Origin: DAOUET01 sp034430155
Lineage (GTDB): Bacteria; Chloroflexota; Anaerolineae; Anaerolineales; UBA4823
Direction: 5' to 3'
DNA length: 64,000 bases
Assembly: GCA_034430155.1 (NCBI GenBank)
Contig: DAOUET010000145.1
Span: forward strand, 11,078-75,077
In this document: positions 25,119 through 34,581 of the stretch, one piece after another
Position numbering within the stretch: the first letter of the stretch is position 1
Layout of the letters: each line of letters starts with the position of its first letter
Program-made: the position numbers and the translations under genes
The notes under the pieces: model-generated
Database searches by the model: none
Seen by the model: only the letters and a program-made list of their open reading frames with translations
What the model was told of the DNA's origin: nothing

Positions 25119-26852
25119 ATGACGCCTGAAAGGATGACCAATCAGCAACTTGCTGAGATTTTTCAGACAATCGCCAACCTGCTTGAGATTAAAGGCGAGG
25201 TTATTTATAAAATTTTAGCTTATCGCAAAGCTGCGGATAGCTTGAATGCCTTAGGACGTGATGTTAACGAGATTTGGCAGGAGGGTAAACTAACCGAGAT
25301 TCCTGGGGTGGGCAAAGCTATCGCCGAAAAAATAGATGAGCTGCTCTCCACTGGTAAGCTCGAGTTTTTTGAGAAACTAACCGCTGAGATGCCCGTATCT
25401 CTGGTGGAATTGCTTCATGTTCCCGATCTGGGGCCAAAGAAAGTCGCTTTATTTTGGAAGCAGGCGGGTATTACCGACCTGACCGAATTGGAGGCTGCAT
25501 CTCGCGCCGGCCAGCTTCGGGATCTACCAGGTATGGGGGAGAAATCAGAAACTAAAATCCTCTCAGGGATTGAAGCGCTAGCCCGCCGGACCACCCGCAC
25601 GCCTTTAGGAAAAGCCTGGCCTATCGCCCAGGATCTGCTCGCCATGCTGCGCGAGGTGCCTGGTGTGAAAGCTGCCGAGGCTGCCGGTAGTTTTCGGCGT
25701 ATGCGCGCCACTGTGGGCGATCTCGACCTGCTCGCCGCGGCCAGCAACTCAAAACCGGTCATGAAAGCCTTCGTCAATCATCCCGACGTAGTGCGAGTCT
25801 TGGGACATGGCGACACAAAGTCCAGTGTCGAGTTCAGCTTTGGCATGCGCGCCCAGCTGTGGGTTCACCCCCCCGAAAGGTTTGGGACTGCTCTGCAGTA
25901 TGCCACGGGTTCTAAGGATCACAATGTACGCCTGCGCGAGCTTGCCTTGAAAAAAGGTTTATCGCTCTCTGATCAGGCTTTCGTAAAAAAGGATGGGACA
26001 GAAATCCTATGCGCCACAGAGGAAGAGGTTTACCAGATGCTTGGTTTGCCTTGGATTCCTCCCGAGCTGCGCGAAGATCGTGGCGAAGTTCAAGCCGCCT
26101 TAGCAGGCAGCCTACCGAACCTTTTAGAGGTACAGGATATTCGCGCCGAATTGCACTGCCACTCTACCTGGAGTGACGGGCACGTCTCCATCAAGGAGAT
26201 GGCTGAGGGTGCTCGCGGGCGTGGCCGTAAGGTGCTCGCCATCACCGACCATTCTTATAGTTTAGGTATCGCCGGTGGACTAACTGCTGAAGATTTGAAA
26301 AAACAGCGCAGCGAGATCGATGCCGTCCAACAGGAGCTGGGCGATTCGATTCTGCTCTTACAGGGCTCCGAGGTCGAGATAAGGGCAGATGGTTCCCTTG
26401 ACTTCCCTGATGAAGTGCTTGCTAATCTGGATATTGTCTTTGCCTCTTTGCACGTCAGCTTGCGTCAGCCACGCCAGCAAGTTACCCAACGATTGCTCAA
26501 TGTCATTCGAAACCCTCATGTGGACGTTATCGGTCACCCCACCGGACGCCTGATTCCCGATCGGGAAGGTGCTGATCTGGATATGGAGGCGGTTTTCGAA
26601 ACCTGTACCCGAAGCGGTCTGGCGCTGGAAATTAACGCCCACCCCGCCCGGCTCGATCTGGACGACGTATATTCTCACCGCGCCATTGACTTGGGCATCC
26701 CGCTTAGTATTAACACCGACGCCCACTCCCCTGATGAAATGGACCTGGTTCATTTCGGCGTTGCCACTGCTCGTCGTGGGTGGGTTGAACCGGAAGATGT
26801 GATCAATACCTGGAGCACCGAACGCTTGTTGAATTGGCTGAAAAATCGCTGA
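25119..26852 (+). CDS. polX: PolX: family X DNA polymerase with PHP exonuclease domain
   Basis: 577 residues, the usual length. Order: HhH-containing 8-kDa-like region (1-100), a second HhH (LRDLPGMGEKSETKI), the nucleotidyltransferase palm (around 175-320) and a PHP domain (340-577). PolX fills short gaps in base-excision repair; the PHP domain is a Mn-dependent 3'-5' exonuclease. PHP ligands are all visible: H346, H348, D353, D377-H378, E418, H445, H473, D534, H536. In the palm, D201 and D203 are present, but where the family has its third catalytic Asp (consensus VDLRV) this protein reads AQLWV with Gln246. Polymerase activity is therefore doubtful. Confidence 0.93.
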   Translation: MTPERMTNQQLAEIFQTIANLLEIKGEVIYKILAYRKAADSLNALGRDVNEIWQEGKLTEIPGVGKAIAEKIDELLSTGKLEFFEKLTAEMPVSLVELLHVPDLGPKKVALFWKQAGITDLTELEAASRAGQLRDLPGMGEKSETKILSGIEALARRTTRTPLGKAWPIAQDLLAMLREVPGVKAAEAAGSFRRMRATVGDLDLLAAASNSKPVMKAFVNHPDVVRVLGHGDTKSSVEFSFGMRAQLWVHPPERFGTALQYATGSKDHNVRLRELALKKGLSLSDQAFVKKDGTEILCATEEEVYQMLGLPWIPPELREDRGEVQAALAGSLPNLLEVQDIRAELHCHSTWSDGHVSIKEMAEGARGRGRKVLAITDHSYSLGIAGGLTAEDLKKQRSEIDAVQQELGDSILLLQGSEVEIRADGSLDFPDEVLANLDIVFASLHVSLRQPRQQVTQRLLNVIRNPHVDVIGHPTGRLIPDREGADLDMEAVFETCTRSGLALEINAHPARLDLDDVYSHRAIDLGIPLSINTDAHSPDEMDLVHFGVATARRGWVEPEDVINTWSTERLLNWLKNR

Positions 26853-26858
26853 TCGAAT

Positions 26859-27983
26859 TTAGGCGACCTTATCAGCCGGAATTTCAAGTGAAGCCTCTGG
26901 CGAGATCCATTGCTGGCTAACAGCATGCTGTGCCATTTGCGAGGTTTCTTCCGCCAATATCAAGCTGCAACCCACCGCAGCTACCTCTCTCGCCATTTGC
27001 TCGATGGCTTGCACCCTTTCTACGTCTTTGCTGACATCCCGAATATATACCCCTAAAATCCGGCCCGGATATTCTTTGACCACCTCTACATAGATCTCCG
27101 GGTCCTCTTGGCCGCTGTCACCAATTAAAATGAACGACAGCTCTTTGAAGACGTCTAAAAGATTTCGAATGGTCCTGAGCTTATGCAGGCGGTGGTTGGT
27201 CGGCAGCAGTTCATCTTCATTAAGCCCCCAATCTCGCAAAAAAAGCATAGGTCCATAGGGGATTTCTTGCAATTGAAAAAAATCAGACAACAAATCATAA
27301 ATATTCCACGGGCTGCTCGATACGTAAAAAATCGGGTTGTTTTGATTCCCATGGCTTCCTCGTCTTAGCCGCTGATAGAACTCACTCACTCCCCTGAACG
27401 GCAGACGCGTGCGAGCGTTGCTCAGGAAAATGTTACCTGCCATGCGCAGCCAGTTGGCTGTCTCTGTGTAAAGTACCGTGTCATCGATATCGCTAATAAC
27501 GCCAAACTGGGCGCTCGGGGGCGGCACGAGCACTTTCCCTTGGGTCCTCACCGGTGGGTAGCCCACCCGCTGCGGTTCCAGCAGGTCCAACTCAATCTGA
27601 TGCCAGATACGATCTTCAGGTAATGGTTTGGTGGGATGGATCCAAACTTCAAAAAACCCCTCCTCGTCCGCAATTACTTGTTGATCTACGTTCTGAAAGC
27701 GCGCCGCTAATTTGGCGTAAGGTATTTCATTACTCCCAAATCGCTTATAGGTGTTTATCAGATTATCCCAGATTGAATGATGAGCCTCTGCCGAGGTGAT
27801 ACCCCGATCCTCCAACACGCGTCCCTTCAGATATAGGTTATCGGCGGTGCCATATCCCAGATACGGCAGAATCATAATGGCATCTCTGCCACCCACCCGT
27901 TCACGTAAACGGTACTTGAATAGATCAACACGCTCCTCGACTTTTACCAATATTCGGAAAATTTCCTTTTTCCAGCGCTCCAT
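26859..27983 (-). CDS. App1-type phosphatase domain protein (DUF2183)
   Basis: 374 residues from ATG 27983. The C-terminal two thirds form a HAD-like App1 phosphatidate phosphatase domain with the catalytic motif SDIDDTV (DxDxT), YVSSSPWN, HKLRTIRNLL and LIGDSGQEDPEIY. The N-terminal part (ILPYLGYGTADNLYLKGRVLED) is the family's beta domain. The likely reaction is dephosphorylation of phosphatidic acid or a similar phospholipid. The frame extends 47 codons upstream to ATG 28124. The inner ATG is preferred because GGAG lies nine bases before it and the protein then starts with the conserved MERWKKEIFRI. It is convergent with polX; stops are six bases apart. Confidence 0.85.
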   Translation of the reverse strand: MERWKKEIFRILVKVEERVDLFKYRLRERVGGRDAIMILPYLGYGTADNLYLKGRVLEDRGITSAEAHHSIWDNLINTYKRFGSNEIPYAKLAARFQNVDQQVIADEEGFFEVWIHPTKPLPEDRIWHQIELDLLEPQRVGYPPVRTQGKVLVPPPSAQFGVISDIDDTVLYTETANWLRMAGNIFLSNARTRLPFRGVSEFYQRLRRGSHGNQNNPIFYVSSSPWNIYDLLSDFFQLQEIPYGPMLFLRDWGLNEDELLPTNHRLHKLRTIRNLLDVFKELSFILIGDSGQEDPEIYVEVVKEYPGRILGVYIRDVSKDVERVQAIEQMAREVAAVGCSLILAEETSQMAQHAVSQQWISPEASLEIPADKVA

Positions 27984-28507
27984 GAGGGCGTACTCCAGAA
28001 TAGAGATCTGTGGTTGATGTTCGCTGACAAGTTCGGATATTTGTTGAAAAGCGCCGGGCAAAGCCACAAGCAACGGAGATAAAATCCACATGCATGGGAT
28101 TTCAGTCCACCAAAGAACGGACATCGTATTGATTGGTTCGGAATTATTGGCAGAAGCCCATATTCATGTACCAATCTTTGGTCAGCACTTGATTGCCGTT
28201 CATAATAATGCTATCATACATTAATCCTTATCCCATCCCTTAGAAGAATGACATATCGAAAGCCAAATTTAATTTCTCGACGTTTTCATAAATGTGTATG
28301 TCGAACCCAGATTTCACCGGTTTTTGGTGAAATTGACCTTGTGACAGTAGTCTGGCAGCTTGCAGTGCTGACAATCTGGATGGAGATAGTTTTGGTGCGG
28401 GTCATCTGATCAATCTTTAAACAGCTAGTAAATCTAAAGGAATTTTAATGCCAGGATGCTAATCTCTTTAATACTTTCTCATCTAAATATAAACGGAGGA
28501 AATTGCT
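27984..28507. other. Intergenic region with an 8-bp inverted repeat
   Basis: This is the divergent region between the App1-type gene and the PH-domain gene; part of it could encode an N-terminal extension of the former. ATTTCACC / GGTGAAAT (28311-28318, 28326-28333) with a 7-base spacer could be an operator or hairpin. A good ribosome binding site (GGAGG) precedes ATG 28508. No promoter of good quality or RNA gene is evident. Confidence 0.35.
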
Positions 28508-29143
28508 ATGGCCAAGAGCTATCTCGTAAGCCTGCTAGGAGAGCATGAGAAAATTGTTATCGTAACTCGCCAGCATTGGTTCACCTTGGCAAGCTCGATA
28601 TTACTTGAATGTGTTTTGATTCTCATTTTCCTGGTTGCTACGGTGGTCGCTGTGATTTTCTTCCAACCGTTCGCCCCGCTTCTTATCGTTGTAGGTTTTA
28701 TCCTGTCGATCATTCCGCTTATCACTATGGGGCGCGATATCTTGGTATGGACTAATCGCCAGTACATCGTCACAAACCGCCGCGTAATGCAAATATCGGG
28801 CCTTTTCAACAAGAACGTCACTGACTCATCGTTGGATAAAGTCAACGATGTAAAGATGAATCAGTCTGCCCTGGGTCGTCTGTTTGACTACGGTGATCTC
28901 GAGATCCTGACCGCCAGCGAGTTGGGTGTTAACCTGTTCCGACGTATCGGTGAACCAATCCGGTTCAAAACCGCCATGCTCAACGCGAAAGAGCGTTTGG
29001 AGCGAGGAGCAGAAAGCGAATATCGATCCGATAGTGATGAAATCCCCACTATTATCGCCAATCTTGACCATTTGCGTCAGCAAGGAATTTTAACAGAAGA
29101 GGAATTCCAAAGGAAGAAAACTGAATTATTAAGCAGAATATGA
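28508..29143 (+). CDS. PH-domain membrane protein with SHOCT tail
   Basis: 211 residues. Two hydrophobic helices (about 25-75, LILIFLVATVVAVIFF and LLIVVGFILSIIPLI) are followed by a bacterial PH-like (bPH2) domain with the typical YIVTNRRVMQISGLFNKNVTDSSLDKVNDVKMNQSALGRLFDYGDLEI pattern. A C-terminal SHOCT motif follows (LDHLRQQGILTEEEFQRKKTELL). Such proteins sit in the cytoplasmic membrane; their task is generally unknown. GGAGG is located nine bases before ATG. It precedes the creatininase-family gene by 71 bases on the same strand. Confidence 0.88.
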   Translation: MAKSYLVSLLGEHEKIVIVTRQHWFTLASSILLECVLILIFLVATVVAVIFFQPFAPLLIVVGFILSIIPLITMGRDILVWTNRQYIVTNRRVMQISGLFNKNVTDSSLDKVNDVKMNQSALGRLFDYGDLEILTASELGVNLFRRIGEPIRFKTAMLNAKERLERGAESEYRSDSDEIPTIIANLDHLRQQGILTEEEFQRKKTELLSRI

Positions 29144-29214
29144 TATGGTGATAAGAACCTTTGCTGATAACCCACTTTCAAACCTATTGATACTCCTGAA
29201 AATAGCCTCCCCCG

Positions 29215-30393
29215 ATGACCAACTTCTTCCCCTACGATCAATTAACCTGGCCTGAGGTCCACGACCTACCCAGAGACACGCCCTTGGTAATCCCCCTGGG
29301 CGATGGATATCCCTTAGACCGCCTGGCCAGCGCTCTGGGAAACCCCAGACGAGTCGGGCTACTGCCACCCCTACCTTTTGGTTGGGCAGACAGCGGTCTT
29401 TATGTTTCCGAAAATCGATTGGCAGCCTACCTCTCTAACCTGCTGGATAGCTTGCGAGATGATGGCTTTTCACGCCTTTTCGCCCTAACACCCCAGGGTC
29501 TGGATTGGTACTCGACCTGGGGCTCATCCATCTTCCAGGGCGAGTGGATCGCTTTACCCCGCCAGACCACGACCTCGACTGCCTTCTTCCCTACCACCAT
29601 TCCTCCGCTTACCGACCTGGAAAAAGTAATTCTCATACCGATCGGGCATACCGAACAGCACGGCTATCACCTGCCGCTCTCCACGGACACCTTGATAATC
29701 GACGCCATTGCCCAGGGTGTCGTAACAGCTGCGCCCGACCAGGCCAGCCGACTTCCAGTAATGCCCTATGGTGTAAGTACCCACCGCCAGGCTTTTGCTG
29801 GTACGCTCAACACCGGTGGCAGGGCTTTTGAGGACTTCTGGCTGTCAGTGATCGACGTTCTGGTGATGCGTGGCTTTCAGCGCATATATTTTATCAGTGG
29901 TCATGGCGGCAATTGTTCGTTCCTGGTTAACGTGGTCAAATACGCCGGTGAACGCCATCGCCAAATTTTCTGTGCTACCACCTGGTTGTATCTATCTGGC
30001 ACTCAGGGGATCGCCGCCCTCCAGGAACACCGCCGCTCAAAGACGGGCGGTATGGGTCACGCAGGTGAATTAGAAACCTCCCTGATCCTGTACCTGCGAC
30101 CGAACTTGGTTCATATGGATCGGGTTGTAGACGAAACCGACTTCATTGCCACACCATCCTACTACATGGATTGGGTGGAAGGCGGTGCATTGATCGCCAA
30201 TCCACCCTGGGATGACGACACCGCCACCGGTGCCTATGGCGCCGGTAGCCTGGCAACCGCCGAAAACGGGGAAATCTGGCTGAAAGCTGCTATCGCTGAG
30301 AAAGTCACCCAAATATCCGAGATCCACAGCCAGTATCAGCGCCGGCAGGCCCGTAGAAAGAGCGGTTATGGTCGCTGGAGTGGCCATCACTGA
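29215..30393 (+). CDS. Creatininase-family amidohydrolase with degenerate extra N-terminal domain
   Basis: 392 residues, longer than the usual 240-270. The C-terminal part (about 137-380) is a complete creatininase-type domain with metal ligands E147, H149 (IPIGHTEQHGYHLPLSTD), D158, H230 (ISGHGGN) and E285 (GHAGELETS). The family hydrolyses cyclic amides, including creatinine and formamide-type intermediates of cofactor pathways. Residues 5-97 look like a decayed copy of the first half of the same domain: VIPLGDGYPL, LPPLPFGWADS, LLDSLRDDGFSRLFALTPQG align with IPIGHTEQHG, LPVMPYGVSTH, VIDVLVMRGFQRIYFISGHG. The metal ligands are lost there. No ribosome binding site is obvious. Confidence 0.85.
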   Translation: MTNFFPYDQLTWPEVHDLPRDTPLVIPLGDGYPLDRLASALGNPRRVGLLPPLPFGWADSGLYVSENRLAAYLSNLLDSLRDDGFSRLFALTPQGLDWYSTWGSSIFQGEWIALPRQTTTSTAFFPTTIPPLTDLEKVILIPIGHTEQHGYHLPLSTDTLIIDAIAQGVVTAAPDQASRLPVMPYGVSTHRQAFAGTLNTGGRAFEDFWLSVIDVLVMRGFQRIYFISGHGGNCSFLVNVVKYAGERHRQIFCATTWLYLSGTQGIAALQEHRRSKTGGMGHAGELETSLILYLRPNLVHMDRVVDETDFIATPSYYMDWVEGGALIANPPWDDDTATGAYGAGSLATAENGEIWLKAAIAEKVTQISEIHSQYQRRQARRKSGYGRWSGHH

Positions 30394-30426
30394 GCGCTTA
30401 CCCCGCGATTACGGCGTTACCTGCAG

Positions 30427-31527
30427 TTATAACTCCAGGTGGTAAGTGTGATAGGGGTTTTCGCACGGGTTCCCCCAAGCCAAGTACATCACCCCCGAAG
30501 TCAGATCCATCACCGAGGCGTTGATGGTCTTTTCTCGATCCAATAGAATGGCATCCTCTATAGCATGGTTGCAGATCGAATTCGGCCAGCTGACATGATC
30601 ACGCTGGATCGCCTGCAGCGATTTCACCGTATGTAGGGGGGTTTGTTTTAGCAGGCGCAGGGCCCGGAAGTAGCGGACTCGCGTCCCCACCAATTCATCT
30701 GGCTCGTATTCAATAGCTTTCATTTGGGGATCGAGGTAATGGTTCGTATGAACCAGGTAACCCTCTTCAGCGTAAAGCAGTCCAAAACGGCGAGAGGAGA
30801 CCTCAATGTTGTACAGCTCGCCGCTTTCGTGCGCCAATAGGTGGTTATAACCAGCTGCACGATGGGGCTCCAGGACACTTCGGATGGCATCTGCTGGATT
30901 ACGCGCCGCCAGCACTGCCCTCGAAACAAACACACGGGGTAACCCAATCCTGGAATCATTGGGATAGACGGAATCGCAGCATTGAGCGATACCGGCGGCA
31001 TTAAAACCAATGTTAGGCAACAAGCCTCCATACGTCATCGCTAAAAAAGAGGGTTCATCTTCTGGGGTGACGTGTAAAACATAGATGTCTGGCTCCTCGT
31101 CAGGCAGCCAGTCTTCATTATGGGCTACTAGGACATGTCCGTCACTGGTTCGCTCGTCGTTGACAGCAATGCTGGTGCATTTGGTCAGGTGCAGGGCGTC
31201 CATGGTCACTGCTTCCATGGCGTTCAGCACCACCACATCATCAAAATCAACATCTGCGCCCTCTGCTATGCCCGTTAATTCTTCTACATACTGAGGGTAG
31301 CGTTCCTGAGCAAAAGGCAAATATTTACGCGCCTGGATCTTTGTCCCTTCCCAATCCAACAGTAGTTGTTCGTATGCGTTATCAATAAGGGCACGGGCGT
31401 TATCGATGCTGTGCCGGATTTGAACGCTGCAGGCCTCTCCGATTTGGCAACCGATCTCACGATGCGACCCGGAGACCTTGATCAGCGGTGGGGGGTTTAA
31501 ATGCCCCACTTTTTTTTGTTCAACCAT
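30427..31527 (-). CDS. C45-family autoproteolytic acyltransferase/hydrolase
   Basis: 366 residues resembling acyl-CoA:6-aminopenicillanate acyltransferase (Ntn-hydrolase fold). The likely self-cleavage nucleophile is Cys117 in HLTKCTSIAV. The following AHNEDWLPDEEPDIYVLHV, LAMTYGGLLPNIGFNAAGIAQCCDSV and YNHLLAHESGELYNIE stretches are characteristic of the family. In bacteria these enzymes hydrolyse or transfer acyl groups on amides; the substrate is unknown. It is convergent with the creatininase-family gene (34 bases between stops). Two amide-hydrolysing families side by side may hint at a shared substrate class, which is only an inference. Confidence 0.85.
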   Translation of the reverse strand: MVEQKKVGHLNPPPLIKVSGSHREIGCQIGEACSVQIRHSIDNARALIDNAYEQLLLDWEGTKIQARKYLPFAQERYPQYVEELTGIAEGADVDFDDVVVLNAMEAVTMDALHLTKCTSIAVNDERTSDGHVLVAHNEDWLPDEEPDIYVLHVTPEDEPSFLAMTYGGLLPNIGFNAAGIAQCCDSVYPNDSRIGLPRVFVSRAVLAARNPADAIRSVLEPHRAAGYNHLLAHESGELYNIEVSSRRFGLLYAEEGYLVHTNHYLDPQMKAIEYEPDELVGTRVRYFRALRLLKQTPLHTVKSLQAIQRDHVSWPNSICNHAIEDAILLDREKTINASVMDLTSGVMYLAWGNPCENPYHTYHLEL

Positions 31528-31870
31528 GTTTTCTTACTCCAATTTCTCAATTAATGCGGGTTTCAAACTCACAGATGTAAACACCTCCATTATCTGCCAA
31601 ACTGCTTTGTCTGGCAAGATTGCTCTTTCCTTCTCAAGCAATTCCGTCTATACTTAAAAAAGTGAGGGGTTAAAACCTTCATCTATGACTATGACCCTCT
31701 ATCGAAGAAGCATCCGGCTGCTATAACAGGCATCTTGTTTGTGTTTCTCTTTTTTTTTAAATCATTTCAACCAATGCAACTGATCAAGGGAACTCGACAA
31801 CCCGATCGCACGTCTTATACTTCGCAAGGATTTGTAAATTATTTTCACCAAATGAGGATGGATTAAACTC
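31528..31870. other. Divergent intergenic region (343 bases)
   Basis: The region separates the C45 hydrolase and the lipoprotein gene. It contains a short inverted repeat TGCCA/TGGCA (31595-31599, 31612-31616) and T-rich runs around 31750. No confident promoter, operator or RNA gene is visible. Confidence 0.3.
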
Positions 31871-32794
31871 ATGAGATACACTCGCCACTATTTGATCATC
31901 TTCTCGCTCTTTCTAATCTTCGTGCTGGCAGCTTGCAGCTTACCAGCCCCAAGTGCACCTACCCTGGAGAACCCTGCAGCCGTCTATACAGCCGCCGCCC
32001 AAACCATCATCGCCCAGCTTACACAAGCTGTGGGGACCTCAACGCCATCCTCTCCAGAGGCCACTCCCTCGGGAGAATTGCCGACAAATACGACCCCAAC
32101 TCAAGCTACTCAAACCGGAATCCCCGCCAGTCTCACACCTACCGAAACGGTTACTGCAACCTCCGAAGCCAGCCCTACCTCCACCGATACCGCTACACCC
32201 ACAGAGCTGCTTTCCGACCCAAGAGCCAGCCTAGGAAATCCCAATTTTAGCGATACCTTCCAGAACGGTGGCAATTGGTCTCTTTATGAAGACCAGCACG
32301 TCTCCTTCAGCGTGAATAATAATACACTAAAAATGTTAGCATTCAACCCAGATCATTGGGATGGCTTCATGCTCTCCTGGCCGGTTGTGAGTGATTTTTA
32401 CCTGGAGATGAACGCCACCCCAAAGAAATGCAGCGGACTCGATCGTTATGGCTTGGTAGCGCGCTCCACGAAAACGGAGAACGGCTATGTCGCATACCTT
32501 TTCGGGGTTTCCTGTGATGGTCGCTACTCTCTGCGCTCCTGGGATGGCGAGAAATTTACCACCTTGATCGATTGGACCGCTAGCAATTTCATCAAAGCCG
32601 GTCCCAATGAAACCAACCGCATTGGCTTCTGGGCAAAGGGCGAGAACCTTTCCTTTTACGCTAACGGAAACTTGCTAGGAAAAATCAACAACGATACCTA
32701 CAAGGAAGGCAAGTTTGGCGTCTTCATCGGCTCAATCAATACCCCGGATTTTAACGTCAGGGTCGATGAAATTGGCGAATGGGACTTACCGTAA
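31871..32794 (+). CDS. Surface lipoprotein with Thr/Pro linker and lectin-like C-terminal domain
   Basis: 307 residues. A signal peptide ends with the lipobox LAAC (Cys22). A long Thr/Pro/Ser-rich linker (about 45-120) follows, then a beta-sandwich domain (about 125-307) whose pattern is like the concanavalin/DUF1080-type fold: SDTFQNGGNWSLYEDQHVSF, NTLKMLAFNPDHWDG, YGLVARSTKTENGYVAYLFGVSCDGRYSLRSWDGEKF, INNDTYKEGKFGVFIGS. It probably binds a sugar or polymer at the cell surface. Ligand unknown. GAGG precedes the ATG by a plausible distance. Confidence 0.75.
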   Translation: MRYTRHYLIIFSLFLIFVLAACSLPAPSAPTLENPAAVYTAAAQTIIAQLTQAVGTSTPSSPEATPSGELPTNTTPTQATQTGIPASLTPTETVTATSEASPTSTDTATPTELLSDPRASLGNPNFSDTFQNGGNWSLYEDQHVSFSVNNNTLKMLAFNPDHWDGFMLSWPVVSDFYLEMNATPKKCSGLDRYGLVARSTKTENGYVAYLFGVSCDGRYSLRSWDGEKFTTLIDWTASNFIKAGPNETNRIGFWAKGENLSFYANGNLLGKINNDTYKEGKFGVFIGSINTPDFNVRVDEIGEWDLP

Positions 32795-33246
32795 GAGTTT
32801 AACACTCCTCACAGATTAACAGCCATGCTCGAGGCGTTTTGGTGGAACATTGAAACCACCAGAATGTCCTGAGAGTGAGCCGAAGTTTTCATGCGCCGAT
32901 CGAGGCGTGATTTCGCGCGGTTTTCCAGGGACTCCCGCCTCTCGATGATCCAGATCAGCACCCTGATGCATCTTTACCATGCTAGCGCTTGCGGCGTCTC
33001 GGAAGTCAATTTCGACGTCAGGATCGCGATGAAAGCCAGAGTCTGATCGGGATCGTGAATGGAGACGGGCACAAAACCGGAGATGCAGCTATCAACTCAT
33101 AGACTGGGTGCATCATTGGTTTGGGACAGCAGCAGATAAATCTGCACCAATAAGAGCGCAAAACCTGGCCTGCGCCAGGTTCTGAATCCGCCGAAGGGCG
33201 GATTTTGCGTTTTTGTCGCAGTGACTTCAGTCGCCAGGCTCAAGTC
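32795..33246. other. Convergent intergenic region (452 bases)
   Basis: The region lies between the end of the lipoprotein gene and the end of the ATP-grasp gene. Apart from the two hairpins annotated separately near 33162-33210, I find no gene, RNA or repeat. Base composition resembles neighbouring DNA, so part of it could be a decayed gene. Confidence 0.3.
33162..33210. terminator. Tandem hairpins between convergent genes
   Basis: Two perfect 8-bp stems: AACCTGGC / GCCAGGTT (33162-33169, 33174-33181) and AATCCGCC / GGCGGATT (33185-33192, 33197-33204). The second is followed on the plus strand by TTTGCGTTTTTG. They can end the lipoprotein transcript and, read in reverse, perhaps the leftward ATP-grasp transcript. 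Confidence 0.6.
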
Positions 33247-34308
33247 CTAAATCATTCCATACCGTCTCAAGGCGGTATCCAGGACCATATTCACCAGCTC
33301 GCTATGGGAAATCCCATCAGCCTGCGCTTCAATCACCAAGTCAGATATGCCTGGCGAGAGGCCCGGAAGCGGATTGATTTCCAGAATATAAGGTTTCCAA
33401 TTATCATTAACATCCAGCCGGAAGTCCACCCGCGAAACATCCAACCCACCCGTCACCCGGAAGACCGCTGCCGTCAACCAGTTGAGTTCATCTACCATAT
33501 CCGCATCGAGTGGGGCTGGGCACAGGTATTCAAGCTGCTCTGCAAGGGCAACTTTAAGCCGGTTGCTGTAGACAATATCCGTTTCCAGGAACGGCTGCAG
33601 GTTGACCTCCATAGGCGGTAAGAAACGTAAACCTGCCTGGACCCGCGGTGCTACCTCATTTTCCGGCAAGCGCCGCGCCACGGGTCCAACCAGGTTACCG
33701 ATTACGCCCACGGTCACCTCCCTGCCTTCGATGTACTGCTCCACCAGCGCCGGCTCTTTATAGCGCCCCAAGATAGAAGCCACTTGTTCGCGCAACCCAA
33801 CTTCGTTACGCACTATCGATTGGCCTGAAACGCCCATCCCGGTCCCCTCACTGCTTGGTTTTACAAACAATGGGAAGGACAGTTTATCATCCAGGGCTTC
33901 ATCCACTCGTTCGAATGATTGAAACGCTGGAGTAGGCAGGTCATGGTAGCTCAACACCCGCTTGGTCATAGGCTTATCCAGCGCCAGGGCTAGGGTCAGT
34001 ACTTTAGAGCCCGTGTAAGGGATACGCAACATTTCCAGCAAGGCTGGAACCTGGGCTTCACGGGCGTCACCAAAATGACCCTCGCAGATATTAAAGCATA
34101 TATCGGGTTTAAACTTACGGATCTTATCGTACAGTGCGATGTCCCCCTCCAGGAATTCACAGGCATGACCCCCGGCTCGAATAGCCTCCACCAATGCAAT
34201 GACGGTCTTTTCTGAATCTAGGTCATCCCACTGATCTTCCGGCATACCCTCCATGTGTGGTGCATTTACCTTTAAATTCGCCAGCAGAGCAACATTAAAT
34301 TTCTTCAT
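33247..34308 (-). CDS. D-alanine-D-alanine ligase-like ATP-grasp protein
   Basis: 353 residues. ATP-grasp signatures of the Ddl family are clear: FNICEGHFGDAREAQVPALLEMLRIPYTGS (N-terminal), FPLFVKPSSEGTGMGVS (ATP-binding Lys and glycine loop), LVEQYIEGREVTVGVIGN and the C-terminal metal site YILEINPLPGLSPGISDL. True Ddl joins two D-alanines for peptidoglycan. This protein lies outside any cell-wall cluster and has an atypical N-terminus, so it may make another dipeptide-like bond. It follows the kinase gene on the same strand after 273 bases. Confidence 0.85.
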   Translation of the reverse strand: MKKFNVALLANLKVNAPHMEGMPEDQWDDLDSEKTVIALVEAIRAGGHACEFLEGDIALYDKIRKFKPDICFNICEGHFGDAREAQVPALLEMLRIPYTGSKVLTLALALDKPMTKRVLSYHDLPTPAFQSFERVDEALDDKLSFPLFVKPSSEGTGMGVSGQSIVRNEVGLREQVASILGRYKEPALVEQYIEGREVTVGVIGNLVGPVARRLPENEVAPRVQAGLRFLPPMEVNLQPFLETDIVYSNRLKVALAEQLEYLCPAPLDADMVDELNWLTAAVFRVTGGLDVSRVDFRLDVNDNWKPYILEINPLPGLSPGISDLVIEAQADGISHSELVNMVLDTALRRYGMI

Positions 34309-34581
34309 TTTTTCTCCTGTTCATACACCAAAAAGGTTGAAAGTACAGCAACTCCTGATTAGATCTAAAAATCACATTCATAACAAATAAATTCAGTTTC
34401 TGATATTTCCAGGATTATTTTAATCCTCATCAACCCTATTTTTCCTAGAGGTCTCACTTTTTGGAGGAGCAGCAGGAGAAAAGCCCCCCTTTGCAGCAAG
34501 ACTGATCCCCTTTTGTTTTTTGCTTGCCCTGTTTTCGGTCGACATAAATCCGCTATTAAACTTCAAAGGAATGTAGAGGAT

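Noticed and set aside
33247..34308. Assignment as the housekeeping ddl
   Set aside because: The ATP-grasp motifs fit, but there is no cell-wall gene context and the N-terminus differs from classical Ddl; kept as Ddl-like only.
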